From an uncultured SAR86 cluster bacterium (GTDB lineage Bacteria; Pseudomonadota; Gammaproteobacteria; Magnimaribacterales; D2472), in NCBI GenBank assembly GCA_902605165.1, contig CACLBJ010000001.1, positions 62,001 through 126,000 of the forward strand: DNA of 64,000 nt, in the 5' to 3' direction. Below the pieces are notes generated by a model. That model had not been told where the DNA came from and did not search any database. It saw only the letters and a list, made by a program, of their open reading frames with translations. A program made the position numbers and the translations under genes. Below are positions 24,894 to 34,721 of the stretch, piece after piece; the stretch's first letter is position 1, and every line of letters starts with the position of its first letter.

Positions 24894-25860
24894 TCTCAAC
24901 TTTAAAAACAATTTAAGAGGAAACGCTGTGCTTAGTATCATTCATGGAAAAGAAATGATACTAAAGAATGAAGTAAAAGACTTTTTAACAAAAGAGTTTG
25001 CTGATCAAGGGTTTGATGAAACAATCATTTTTGAAGCAAATGAATCAGATGGTCTTTTATCAGCAATTCAAAACAATCTTGGAGGTGACTTATTTGGATC
25101 ACAGTTAATAATTAAGGTAGTTCATAGTGAAGGAAGGTTTCCAAAGGATCTCTCCGAAATATTAGAAAAGATTGACTTAGATAATATGAGCAATATTAAG
25201 ATTATTATTGATAGTATTTCTGAATCCATAAGCTCAAATACAAAATGGATCAAAAATAATAAAGAATTAGTACAAATCATTGAGTGCACCAAATTAAAGC
25301 CACTGGATGAAAAAAAATGGTTAAGAGATAAGCTAAACTTTCTTGATAAAACGAATGCAGATAAGGTTGCAAAGCATTTATTTGAATTGAACTCTAGCAA
25401 CTTAGTTGCACACAGAAATGATATTGAAACCCTTAAAATATTACATTCAGCTGAAATAGATTCAGTTTCACTTGAAAACTCTATAAGTAGCTCAATCCAT
25501 GCTCCTTATGAACTCGAAGATTGTTTATTGAATTTTAATGAAAAGAGATCAATAAAGGTTCTCAGGCAAATTAAACAAAACGATCCAAACTCTCTAGCGT
25601 TAGTGATATGGGTTTTAGATAAGTTAATAAGCACATCTCTAATGGCAAAGAAAAGCGCTTCGCCAAAAAAATATCTTGAGAATGCAAAAATGTGGAACTC
25701 AAAAATTAGTCTCTACTTATCTTTTATAAGAAAAATGGAGTCTAGTCTATCAAGTCTCAGCAAAGATATTTTTGAGATTGAGAAAACATTTAAGGGAATT
25801 AAAAGACTTGATGCATGGAAGGAAGTTGAGAGGCTGATAATAAAAATCTGCGCTAGCTAA
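24880..25860 (+). CDS. holA: DNA polymerase III delta subunit
   Basis: LSIIHGKEMILKNEV...; canonical leuS-lptE-holA order. Confidence 0.88.
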   Translation: MKISSLNFKNNLRGNAVLSIIHGKEMILKNEVKDFLTKEFADQGFDETIIFEANESDGLLSAIQNNLGGDLFGSQLIIKVVHSEGRFPKDLSEILEKIDLDNMSNIKIIIDSISESISSNTKWIKNNKELVQIIECTKLKPLDEKKWLRDKLNFLDKTNADKVAKHLFELNSSNLVAHRNDIETLKILHSAEIDSVSLENSISSSIHAPYELEDCLLNFNEKRSIKVLRQIKQNDPNSLALVIWVLDKLISTSLMAKKSASPKKYLENAKMWNSKISLYLSFIRKMESSLSSLSKDIFEIEKTFKGIKRLDAWKEVERLIIKICAS

Positions 25861-26677
25861 AATACTTTTTTATAAAAGCATCTTTACAAATCTCAAGTAG
25901 CTCACATTCAGGATTAATTTTAGTTTCAAGATTAACTATTTCCTCAACGTCAACTATTCCCTTTGTAGTGCTCGTAAACCAGATTGAAGAAGCCTCATTT
26001 AAATCATTGATGCTATAAGACCCTTCTTGGAAATCTAATTTCTTGTCTTTAATTATTTTAATGATCTGGTGTCTAGTTATGCCAGGTAAAATATTAGAAG
26101 ACAGTTCTGGTGTATGAATAGTCTTATCTTTAACAAAAAAAATATTGCTTGCACCACCTTCGGTAAGCTCACCATTTTTATGCATTAATATTTCATTGCA
26201 TCCCATACTTTTGGCATCATTCATTTGAAGGACATTACCAAGTAACGAAGTTGATTTAATATCACATCTCTGCCAACGGATATCATCAACTAACATAACC
26301 CTTAAAGGTGACTGATTGAAAAAGGAAAATTCTTCGACAAAACCAAACCTTTCACAATCACTTTCTTCAAAGAAGTGAGATCTTTTGGAATCAACTCCCC
26401 TTGAGACTTGAAAATAAATATATCCATTTTCAGATTTGGATTCACTTAAAAGTTTTTCTATTTCAGTCTTACAGTCCTCAATTGAGCATGATATTTTAGT
26501 TTCATTAAGGCTATGCTTCAGACGATCAAGATGTGTTTCAAAATCAATAAACTCATTCTTATAAAAAGAAATAACTTCATAAACACTGTCTGAAAAAAGG
26601 AATGCTCTCGACATTGGAGAGACTTTAATATTTTCTATTGAATCAACTTTACCGTTGTAAGATGCTAATTTAGGCAT
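25853..26677 (-). CDS. Aminotransferase class IV (D-amino-acid transaminase-like)
   Basis: SRAFLFSDSVYEVI; EGGASNIFFVKDKTIHTP. Confidence 0.88.
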   Translation of the reverse strand: MPKLASYNGKVDSIENIKVSPMSRAFLFSDSVYEVISFYKNEFIDFETHLDRLKHSLNETKISCSIEDCKTEIEKLLSESKSENGYIYFQVSRGVDSKRSHFFEESDCERFGFVEEFSFFNQSPLRVMLVDDIRWQRCDIKSTSLLGNVLQMNDAKSMGCNEILMHKNGELTEGGASNIFFVKDKTIHTPELSSNILPGITRHQIIKIIKDKKLDFQEGSYSINDLNEASSIWFTSTTKGIVDVEEIVNLETKINPECELLEICKDAFIKKYFS

Positions 26678-27821
26678 CGCCTAGGCCGAATAAACCTCTA
26701 AACCATAATACGAAACTTGCCCATAGCCTGCCAAAAAATCCTTTCGCTTCTACATCACCTAAAGCAACCAAATTTTCGGTATGTAAGGTTTTTTCACCGT
26801 CTTTAATTACCAAAGTACCAAGGGCCTGACCTTCTTTGATGGGAGCTCTTAAATTATTTTGAAAGTCATAACTAATCGTAATATTCCTAAAAGAAGTTCT
26901 TGGTAGAGTAAGCTTAATACTGTTTTCTGCACCTAATGAAACCAGATTCTTTTTACCGCCCCATACATCAACATCTTTAAGAGCATTATCTTTTTTAATT
27001 ACTTCCTGGGTTGAATAAAATCTAAAGCCATATTCAAGCAACCTTTGAGTATCATTAAAACGCTCTTTATCAGACTTTGCACCTGCCACAACAGCTATTA
27101 GCCTCATATCATTTCTCTTCGCAGAGCTGATTAGACAATATCCAGCAGATTCTGTATGCCCAGTCTTTACTCCATCAGAAGAATTATCTTTCCAAAGAAG
27201 TCGGTTTCTATTTGGCTGCCTTATATTATTGAAGGTGTAATATTTTTCTTTGTACAAACTGTATGTTTCTGGAAAGTTATTTATTAATAAACTTGTCATT
27301 GTTGCTAAATCTTTAGCGCTTGAAAAATGATTTCCATCCGGAAGCCCTGTGGAGTTTTGGAATAAAGTATTTGATAAGCCCATTGATGCAGCATATGAAT
27401 TCATCAAATCTACAAATCCGTCCTCTGTTCCTCCAACATATTCAGCTAGTGCCACTGTTGCATCATTGCCCGACTGAATAATAACTCCTTTGAGTAAATC
27501 AAGAACACTTACTCTTTTCCCCTGCTCAATAAACATTTTCGAGCCTTCCATTCTCCATGCTTTTTCACTAATGAGAACACTGTCATCTAAGCCTAAAAAA
27601 TCATTTGCAATTTGGTCAGCTATCACATAGCTGGACATTACTTTAGTCATGCTTGCAGGCTCAATTGGTGCATCTTCGTTAAAGCTCGCGATAACAGTAT
27701 TTGTATTAGGCTCTATTAAAATATAACTTTTTAGGTCAAGAGTTGGAGTATTTGGAATAAATGACTGAGCGAAAGATTCAAGAGAAACTAACCCAAATAG
27801 TAATAACAATAATTTTTTCAT
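26670..27821 (-). CDS. dacA: D-alanyl-D-alanine carboxypeptidase (PBP5/6 family)
   Basis: PASMTKVMSSYV (SxxK), SGNDA, KTGHTESAG motifs, C-terminal amphipathic tail. Confidence 0.93.
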   Translation of the reverse strand: MKKLLLLLFGLVSLESFAQSFIPNTPTLDLKSYILIEPNTNTVIASFNEDAPIEPASMTKVMSSYVIADQIANDFLGLDDSVLISEKAWRMEGSKMFIEQGKRVSVLDLLKGVIIQSGNDATVALAEYVGGTEDGFVDLMNSYAASMGLSNTLFQNSTGLPDGNHFSSAKDLATMTSLLINNFPETYSLYKEKYYTFNNIRQPNRNRLLWKDNSSDGVKTGHTESAGYCLISSAKRNDMRLIAVVAGAKSDKERFNDTQRLLEYGFRFYSTQEVIKKDNALKDVDVWGGKKNLVSLGAENSIKLTLPRTSFRNITISYDFQNNLRAPIKEGQALGTLVIKDGEKTLHTENLVALGDVEAKGFFGRLWASFVLWFRGLFGLGDA

Positions 27822-28846
27822 AATCCTAACTCCCTTGCTAGATTGTAAACCACCATTGCATAAAAGTGACTGTAATTATATTTTGTAATTGCAACAAAAT
27901 TTTCTGTACCGATGAAATATGTATTGCTTTTTTTATTAATTCTAATCTTTTTTCCCGTTATTAATACATCTTTATCTTTCATATCATTTAATGTCATCAA
28001 GTCTGAAAGCCTTACATCATTATTTAAAGCTATTTGAGATAACGTATCTCCATTTTGAATCTCATAAAAAATATCCTCTCCTTGCTCTAGTTTTACCGGA
28101 ATAAACTTACCATCAAGATTATAGGGCTTTCTAACATTGTTATGATCTATTTTTATGACTATGTCAGCATCTGGATTCCATCCATGAATGCTTAAGTAAT
28201 TTGCAATACTTCCAATAGCGTCTTCTTTAGAACCAAAAAGGTCTGCATAACTGTCTCCATCATAATCAATAGCATATGCCAAGTATGAGGATGAAATAAA
28301 CTGTCCATATCCCATAGCCCCAGCATAAGAACCTTTCACACTATAAATATCAAGATTATTGTCTCTAGTAAGTATGAAAAATTTTATCAACTCATTTCTA
28401 AAAAACTCTGCTCTTCTGGGATAATCAAAACCTAATGTTGTAAGTGAATCTAATACTCTATCCTTTCCTTGAATATTTCCATATCTTGTTTCAACTCCCA
28501 AGATCGCAGTAATAATTTCTTTTGGAACGCCAAACTCTTCTTCGGCTTTTTTAAGAATTAGTAGGTTGTCCTCAATAAATTGTTTACCATTTCTTATTCT
28601 TTTTTCTTCAATAAATATATTCCTATATGCATCCCATGTAATAGTAAACTCAGCTGGAGTTGAAATCCTATCAATAATGGTTTGTTGTTTCTTAGCATTT
28701 TTTAAAACATCCAAGACTTGCTCCTCTTCAAAACCATGAGAGCTGACTAATTCATTAACAACAAAATCTGCTCTTGGGTGAAGTGAATAATCCGATTGAA
28801 TAAAATTAAATTGAATTAACAATGTAACAAGAAAAAGTTTTTTCAC
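27818..28846 (-). CDS. mltB: Lytic murein transglycosylase B-like with embedded LysM-like segment
   Basis: AILGVETRYG, GAMGYGQFISSSY; internal YEIQNGDTLSQIALNNDVRLSDLMTLNDMKDKDVLITGKKIRI. Confidence 0.88.
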   Translation of the reverse strand: MKKLFLVTLLIQFNFIQSDYSLHPRADFVVNELVSSHGFEEEQVLDVLKNAKKQQTIIDRISTPAEFTITWDAYRNIFIEEKRIRNGKQFIEDNLLILKKAEEEFGVPKEIITAILGVETRYGNIQGKDRVLDSLTTLGFDYPRRAEFFRNELIKFFILTRDNNLDIYSVKGSYAGAMGYGQFISSSYLAYAIDYDGDSYADLFGSKEDAIGSIANYLSIHGWNPDADIVIKIDHNNVRKPYNLDGKFIPVKLEQGEDIFYEIQNGDTLSQIALNNDVRLSDLMTLNDMKDKDVLITGKKIRINKKSNTYFIGTENFVAITKYNYSHFYAMVVYNLARELGL

Positions 28847-29940
28847 CTTGGTACCAATTTTTTATGAGATGCCATAGATATTATTATGCCAAATGCAATA
28901 TAAAAAGAAATTAAAGAAGAACCTCCTTGGCTAATTAATGGCAATGGCATTCCTACAACAGGTAAAAGACCAATCACCATTCCAATATTTATGAATAAAG
29001 TTGATATAAAAACTAAAGATAATCCTCCAATAACAAGTCTGCAAAATCTATCTCTAGCGTTAATTGACAGATAAAAGCACCTAATAAAAATAAAAAAATA
29101 TAAACTCATTAAAATTGTTAAGCCAACTAGGCCAAATTCTTCGGCAATAACTGCAAATATAAAATCTGTCTCGGTTTCGGGAAGAAAATATAGATGAGAT
29201 TGAGTGCCTTCTCCGAAGCCTTTCCCAAGAATACCTCCTGATCCAATAGCAATCTTTGATTGTGTTATATTCCATGCAGATCCAAAAGGATCAAGATCTG
29301 GATTAAATAGTGTCGCAATTCTTTGTCTTTGAAAGGGCTCTAAAAAGTTATTCCATAAAAAAGGAAGTGAAATTATAAAAATCGCAAGTGCGGAACCAAT
29401 GAATGTCCAACTCAGGCCAGCTAAAAACAATACATATAATCCAGATAGCAGTATTACGATTGCAGTTCCTAAATCAGGCTGGGATGAGACGATAAAAAAA
29501 ACTACAAAAATTAAAAAAATTGTTAAAAATGTATTCTTCAAGTTGATGGGTAAATTAACTCCGTAAAGATAGGATGCAATAAATATTGGTAGAAAAACCT
29601 TACATAATTCTGAAGGTTGAAGCGTTACAAAACCAAAGCTTATCCATCTGTTTGCACCATTAATCTCTGGTCCAAAAAAGATTGCAATAAATACTAATAT
29701 AATGCTTATAAGTAAAAAAAATCCTGAATATGAGTAATAAATTTGAGGATCTGGTTGGCTAAGCACGATCATTAAGATTAAGCCAAAAAAAACAAAGATT
29801 GATTGTTTAATCAAAACAGATGCATTCCCATCAGATGCGCTATAAAGAAAGAAAAGTCCTAGTATAGATAGCAAAGTTATAGATATTATTAGATAAGGAT
29901 CGTAATAAATAGAAAATCTTTTAAAGTCTAAATATCTCAT
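28843..29940 (-). CDS. mrdB: Rod shape-determining SEDS protein RodA
   Basis: Multi-TM SEDS protein; GLLPVVGMPLPLISQGGSSL. Confidence 0.95.
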   Translation of the reverse strand: MRYLDFKRFSIYYDPYLIISITLLSILGLFFLYSASDGNASVLIKQSIFVFFGLILMIVLSQPDPQIYYSYSGFFLLISIILVFIAIFFGPEINGANRWISFGFVTLQPSELCKVFLPIFIASYLYGVNLPINLKNTFLTIFLIFVVFFIVSSQPDLGTAIVILLSGLYVLFLAGLSWTFIGSALAIFIISLPFLWNNFLEPFQRQRIATLFNPDLDPFGSAWNITQSKIAIGSGGILGKGFGEGTQSHLYFLPETETDFIFAVIAEEFGLVGLTILMSLYFFIFIRCFYLSINARDRFCRLVIGGLSLVFISTLFINIGMVIGLLPVVGMPLPLISQGGSSLISFYIAFGIIISMASHKKLVPR

Positions 29941-31769
29941 TCTTGAATTAAAGAATTTAATACTGAGATTGCAACTGGTCCAGCAACAGATCCTCCACTT
30001 TCACCATTTTCAACCACAACGCTAACAGCATATCTAGGATTTGGCATTGGCCCAAAAGCAATTATAAGGGCATGATCTCTCAAATTATCATCTAGTCTTG
30101 TCTCAGAATATTGCTCTCTATTATCTCCTGATACTAGTTCTGCAGTTCCTGTTTTAGCTGCGACAATATAGTTCTTTTTTTCTCTTAGTCTTCTTGCTGT
30201 TCCCGTATTTCCCTCTATTACATTAATCATAGACTCATGTAGTTTAAACCAGTCATCATTTGAAAATTTATTGAATTCAATGCTTTTTTCACTCTTAACT
30301 AAATCTTTTTTAAGAGACAAATCAGAAAATTTACCCTTATTGGCCATTATGTATGCGTATTTAGCTAATTGAACTGGAGTTGAGACTAAATAACCTTGCC
30401 CCACTCCCATATTCACAGTGTCGCCTTTAAACCAACCAAAGTTGTGTTTGTTCATTTTCCAAGATGGCTCAGGGACAAAAGCTTTATCTTCTTCAAAACA
30501 ATCAATGCATGCTTTATCACCAAAACCTAAAGACAATAGATGCTTATTGAGTTGATTAATATCAGATCTATATGCCAAATCAAAAAAATAAGTATTTGAA
30601 CTTTGGGTTATGGCTTTGAATAAATTTGTGTTGCCATGTCCTCCTTCTTTCCAATCTCTATAAATCCTTCCATCCTCTGGTAATGTAAAAAAACCTTCAT
30701 CAAAAATAGAAAAATTCCAATCAATTAATCCCTCTTCAATACCATACATTGCAATAGCGGGTTTTATTGCTGAGGCAGGTGGATATCTCCCTTTTAGCGC
30801 TCTATTAAAAAATGGTTTTTCCTCACTTAATAAGAGCTCATCAAAATCTTTTTGTAAGATGCCATTTGCTAATTGATTTGTTGGAAAGGTTGGTGAACTA
30901 AATAGGGTAACTATAGAACCATCTTTAATATCTATTGCTACTACTGCTCCTTTTCTATTATTGAGGGCTTTATGTGCTGCTTGGTGAGACTTTAAATCAA
31001 GGCTAGTATATAAATTATTACCTATTATTGGCGCTGAAGAAATTTTCTCGCCTAATGTTCTTCCTCTGGCATCGACCTCTCGAAGATTATTACCAAATTC
31101 TCCCGTTAAAATATCCTCATAAGTATATTCCAAGCCTGTTTTACCAATAATTAATTGATTTGTATAAGTGAAGTTAATCTTCTTATTTAAACTTTTTAAT
31201 TCATAAATCTCATCCAACTCATCTTCATTTGGTTTTCCAACATAACCAATAGAATGTGAGAAGATCTTAGGATATAAATAATTACGTAAATACCTTTTTC
31301 CAACATAAGCATTTTCAAACATATGGCTTCTAACGAGAAATTTTGCCTTGTCTTCATCTGAAATAGATTGCTTCAAGGTTAATTCTTTATTTAAGGCTTT
31401 TGCTTTCTCAAATTGTGATAAAAATACTCTCTTATCCTCTTCATCGATTTCTAAAAAAGAAGAGAGTCTTAAAAGAAAATCATCTGGATCATCAATAAAA
31501 AAAGGTTTAGTAATCAGGTCAAAAGTTGGTATGTTATTTACTAGTATTTCCCCATTTCTATCAAAAATAATTCCTCTTAGGGGCTGAACTGATATCTCCT
31601 CATTTTTATTGTTTTTAGCCGCAATTTCGTATTCTGAATAATTTGAGATTTGTAAATTGAATATCTGATAATAAAAAACTGCACCAAGAATGCCAAAAGT
31701 TACAAATAGAAAAACAAGTCTTTTATTAAAGCTTGTTTTTTCCTTGTAGGTTTCATTTATTTCTGTCAT
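29937..31769 (-). CDS. mrdA: Penicillin-binding protein 2
   Basis: PPASAIKPAIAMYGIEEG, STQ(S)SNTYF, AAKTGTAEL motifs; next to rodA. Confidence 0.95.
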   Translation of the reverse strand: MTEINETYKEKTSFNKRLVFLFVTFGILGAVFYYQIFNLQISNYSEYEIAAKNNKNEEISVQPLRGIIFDRNGEILVNNIPTFDLITKPFFIDDPDDFLLRLSSFLEIDEEDKRVFLSQFEKAKALNKELTLKQSISDEDKAKFLVRSHMFENAYVGKRYLRNYLYPKIFSHSIGYVGKPNEDELDEIYELKSLNKKINFTYTNQLIIGKTGLEYTYEDILTGEFGNNLREVDARGRTLGEKISSAPIIGNNLYTSLDLKSHQAAHKALNNRKGAVVAIDIKDGSIVTLFSSPTFPTNQLANGILQKDFDELLLSEEKPFFNRALKGRYPPASAIKPAIAMYGIEEGLIDWNFSIFDEGFFTLPEDGRIYRDWKEGGHGNTNLFKAITQSSNTYFFDLAYRSDINQLNKHLLSLGFGDKACIDCFEEDKAFVPEPSWKMNKHNFGWFKGDTVNMGVGQGYLVSTPVQLAKYAYIMANKGKFSDLSLKKDLVKSEKSIEFNKFSNDDWFKLHESMINVIEGNTGTARRLREKKNYIVAAKTGTAELVSGDNREQYSETRLDDNLRDHALIIAFGPMPNPRYAVSVVVENGESGGSVAGPVAISVLNSLIQE

Positions 31770-32230
31770 TTGTGGTAAGACTTATTTTTTATAATTGTTA
31801 TAGATCTATAGAGCTGCTCAATAAGTAAAATCTTAAATAATTTATGAGGAAAAGTTAATGCAGAAAATGAAATTACATGATCTGATTTTTCTAGAAACGA
31901 TTCACTCAACCCATAAGATCCTCCAATAATAAAGCTACAGCTCTTTCCAGAGGTTAAGAATCTTTGAATAAGATCTGCAAATTGTAAACTATCGAGCTGT
32001 TTGCCTTTTCTATCAAAGGAAATTATTAATGAGTCTGGCTTAATTTTTTTAAAGATATTTTTTTCTTCATTATTTTGAACTTCTCTTATGTTTAAGTTTC
32101 TTCCTTGAGCAGGTTTAATATTTTTTATAGTTATGTTGGCAAATGACGAAATCTGTTTTAAATAAAAGTTTAAAGTCTCGTCCTCCCATTTAGTTAGCTT
32201 ATTAGATATTGATATAACTTCTAATCTCAT
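31766..32230 (-). CDS. rlmH: 23S rRNA (pseudouridine1915-N3)-methyltransferase
   Basis: SFIIGGSYGLSES; FPHKLFKILLIEQLYRS. Confidence 0.94.
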   Translation of the reverse strand: MRLEVISISNKLTKWEDETLNFYLKQISSFANITIKNIKPAQGRNLNIREVQNNEEKNIFKKIKPDSLIISFDRKGKQLDSLQFADLIQRFLTSGKSCSFIIGGSYGLSESFLEKSDHVISFSALTFPHKLFKILLIEQLYRSITIIKNKSYHK

Positions 32231-32574
32231 AAATTAGAATTTAAAGTGGCATCCTCATACCCCCATAGTGTTTCTAAATCATAGTAAACGCGAGTTTCAT
32301 TATTCATTATATTTATCACTAGATCTTCGCAATCGATTAAGATCCAGTCTGAAGTATCCTGTCCCTCAACTCCTAAAACTAAAATATTATTACTTTTAAG
32401 ATCTTCAACAACTCTATCTGATAGTGCTTTTGCATGCCTTGATGAGGTAGCTGATGCAATAATCATTTCATCTGCAAACGAAGAAATCTTCCTCAAATCG
32501 ATGCATATAATATCTTTAGCTTTTAATTCCTCAAGGGAGTTTATGCAGAGTTTTTTTAACGAAGTTTTTGCCAA
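32227..32574 (-). CDS. rsfS: Ribosomal silencing factor
   Basis: KAKDIICIDLRKISSFADEMIIASATSSRHAKAL; GVEGQDTSDWILIDCEDLVINIM. Confidence 0.93.
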   Translation of the reverse strand: MAKTSLKKLCINSLEELKAKDIICIDLRKISSFADEMIIASATSSRHAKALSDRVVEDLKSNNILVLGVEGQDTSDWILIDCEDLVINIMNNETRVYYDLETLWGYEDATLNSNL

Positions 32575-32635
32575 GTTGTTTTTGCTTTTAATACATTAAG
32601 TATATGATAAAAAAAGAAATTATTATTAATTAATT

Positions 32636-33049
32636 ATGCAAAAATATTTGTCAGAAAATCTTGTTGATATATTCTTTATTCTTGGGATCAGCTCCATTGC
32701 AATATTAGTAATAAGTGCTCTTTCAATAGGATACTTTATAAAAAAAATACCGTATGACTATTTTTTAAATGACAAAAGAGGCATACCTGATTACAAGAAT
32801 AAAAATCCTGTTTTTTGGATAATTACATTGACAGTAAAGAATATCATTGGTTATTGCTTGATTATGGGTGGTATTTTAATGCTTGTTCTTCCTGGTCAGG
32901 GGTTACTTACGATTTTGGTTGGACTTATGTTAAGTGACTATCCAGGAAAATTTAGGTTGGAAAAAAGAATTATTAAAACAAATCTGATTTTAAAAACAAT
33001 AAATTGGTACAGAATCAAATCAAATATACCGCCAATAATCTTCAAATAA
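32636..33049 (+). CDS. Small membrane protein, PGPGW-like family
   Basis: TM helices with GGILMLVLPGQGLLTILVGLMLSDYPGK. Confidence 0.6.
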   Translation: MQKYLSENLVDIFFILGISSIAILVISALSIGYFIKKIPYDYFLNDKRGIPDYKNKNPVFWIITLTVKNIIGYCLIMGGILMLVLPGQGLLTILVGLMLSDYPGKFRLEKRIIKTNLILKTINWYRIKSNIPPIIFK

Positions 33050-33125
33050 TTCTTTTGTTAGAGCTATCTCAAGGTGTATTATTCGATTTATTAATTTATA
33101 AAGCTTTATTAGTGGAGGACTAAAG

Positions 33126-34130
33126 ATGTCAGTAACAAATACAAAATGGGTTTTAAAAGAAAGGCCTCGAGGTCTTGTTAAAAATGAAGATTTTGAGCTT
33201 ATAAAAGAAGAACTAAGAGATATTCAGGACGGGGAAGTTCTAATAGAAAATCAATATTTATCTTTTGATCCAACTCAGAGAATGTGGTTAACGGATTTGC
33301 CTGGGTATTTGCCTCCAGTTCAAATTGATGAAGTTGTTAGATCGGGTGGGATTGGAAAGATTGTTGAATCAAAAAATGAGAGTTTTTCTGAAGGCGATTT
33401 AGTCAGCGGCATGATTGGATGGCAAACTCATAACATTCCTTCAGTAAATGACTTAAAGACAATGCGCAAAGTGCCTGACGTTCTACCCATACCTACTATG
33501 TTAAATATCTTTGGGTCAACAGGAATTACTGCCTACTTTGGCTTACTAGATGTCGGCAATCCTCAACCTGGTGAAACTGTTGTTGTCTCTGGAGCAGCTG
33601 GAGCCACGGGAGCTATGGTTTGTCAGATTGCAAAAATCAAGGGATGTCATGTAATTGGAATTGCTGGTGGAGATGAAAAATGTTCATGGTTAAAAGAATG
33701 TGGAGTAGATGATGTAATTGACTATAAAAATTCTAACGTTGCTGAAGAGTTAACTAAGCTAGCTAAGGATGGAATAGATATTTATTTTGATAATGTAGGC
33801 GGACCTATTTTAGAGTCAGTACTTTTTTTAATTAATATAAATGCAAGAATTATCTGTTGTGGAAGTATCTCAAATTACACAGGAGAGCAAATGCCTGTAG
33901 GACCAAGAAATCTGACTATGTTAATAGTAAAAAGAGCTAAAATGCAGGGGTTTTTAGTTCTGGATTACTATGGGCGATCAAGTGAAGCAATTGACGATAT
34001 CTCTAAATGGGCGATGGAAGGAAAAATTAAACATCGAGAGGATATCCAAGAGGGAATTGAAAACTGTCCTGAAACTCTAAATAGATTATTTACAGGGCAA
34101 AATCAAGGAAAACAAATGCTAAAGATCTAA
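33126..34130 (+). CDS. NADP-dependent oxidoreductase (MDR/zinc-independent, prostaglandin-reductase-like)
   Basis: SGAAGATGAMVCQIAKIKGCHVIGIAGGDEKC; upstream GGAGG. Confidence 0.92.
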   Translation: MSVTNTKWVLKERPRGLVKNEDFELIKEELRDIQDGEVLIENQYLSFDPTQRMWLTDLPGYLPPVQIDEVVRSGGIGKIVESKNESFSEGDLVSGMIGWQTHNIPSVNDLKTMRKVPDVLPIPTMLNIFGSTGITAYFGLLDVGNPQPGETVVVSGAAGATGAMVCQIAKIKGCHVIGIAGGDEKCSWLKECGVDDVIDYKNSNVAEELTKLAKDGIDIYFDNVGGPILESVLFLININARIICCGSISNYTGEQMPVGPRNLTMLIVKRAKMQGFLVLDYYGRSSEAIDDISKWAMEGKIKHREDIQEGIENCPETLNRLFTGQNQGKQMLKI

Positions 34131-34721
34131 TCAGGTCTTCCTGATTGATTCAAGAATCTTTGATAGTATTTTAAATCTTTGATCAGCGTCAAATGCTGTC
34201 AGTAGTGTTTGTTTTTCATCCGCTGTTAGTGGAATTAGGTTCCCTAAGTGATAAGACACTGAGTCGGCAGAGTCTAAATCAATATTAAGTTGCAGTGTTT
34301 TAATTTCTGGATGCTCCTTAAGCTTGACTAAAACTTCTATGAGATCTGGATACTTTGCCAAGAGAGATTGATCGTCAACTTCGGGTTCAGTTAATGGTAG
34401 AACCTCACCGAGATAGGATTTATCTTCAAGTTGGATTATATTATTTAAAGAAACTTTTGATTCAGCTTTAACTGTTATTCCTAATAATCCATTAGGTAAA
34501 TTATTGAAATCTACAATCTGTACTGATGTTCCGACCTTCTCTATACCAAAATCAAAATCATCAAATTTATCTGATTTGTAAGAAATAACAAAATTTGAAG
34601 CATTAGACATACATTGCTTGACCATATTTAGATATCGAGGTTCAAAGATTTGCAAACCTTGAATTGTTCCTGGGAGAACAACTAATTTTAAGGGAAAGAT
34701 TGGTAGATTAATTGGCTTCAA
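34131..34721 (-). CDS. LON peptidase N-terminal substrate-binding-domain protein
   Basis: LPIFPLKLVVLPGTIQGLQIFEPRYLNMVKQCM. Confidence 0.88.
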   Translation of the reverse strand: MKPINLPIFPLKLVVLPGTIQGLQIFEPRYLNMVKQCMSNASNFVISYKSDKFDDFDFGIEKVGTSVQIVDFNNLPNGLLGITVKAESKVSLNNIIQLEDKSYLGEVLPLTEPEVDDQSLLAKYPDLIEVLVKLKEHPEIKTLQLNIDLDSADSVSYHLGNLIPLTADEKQTLLTAFDADQRFKILSKILESIRKT

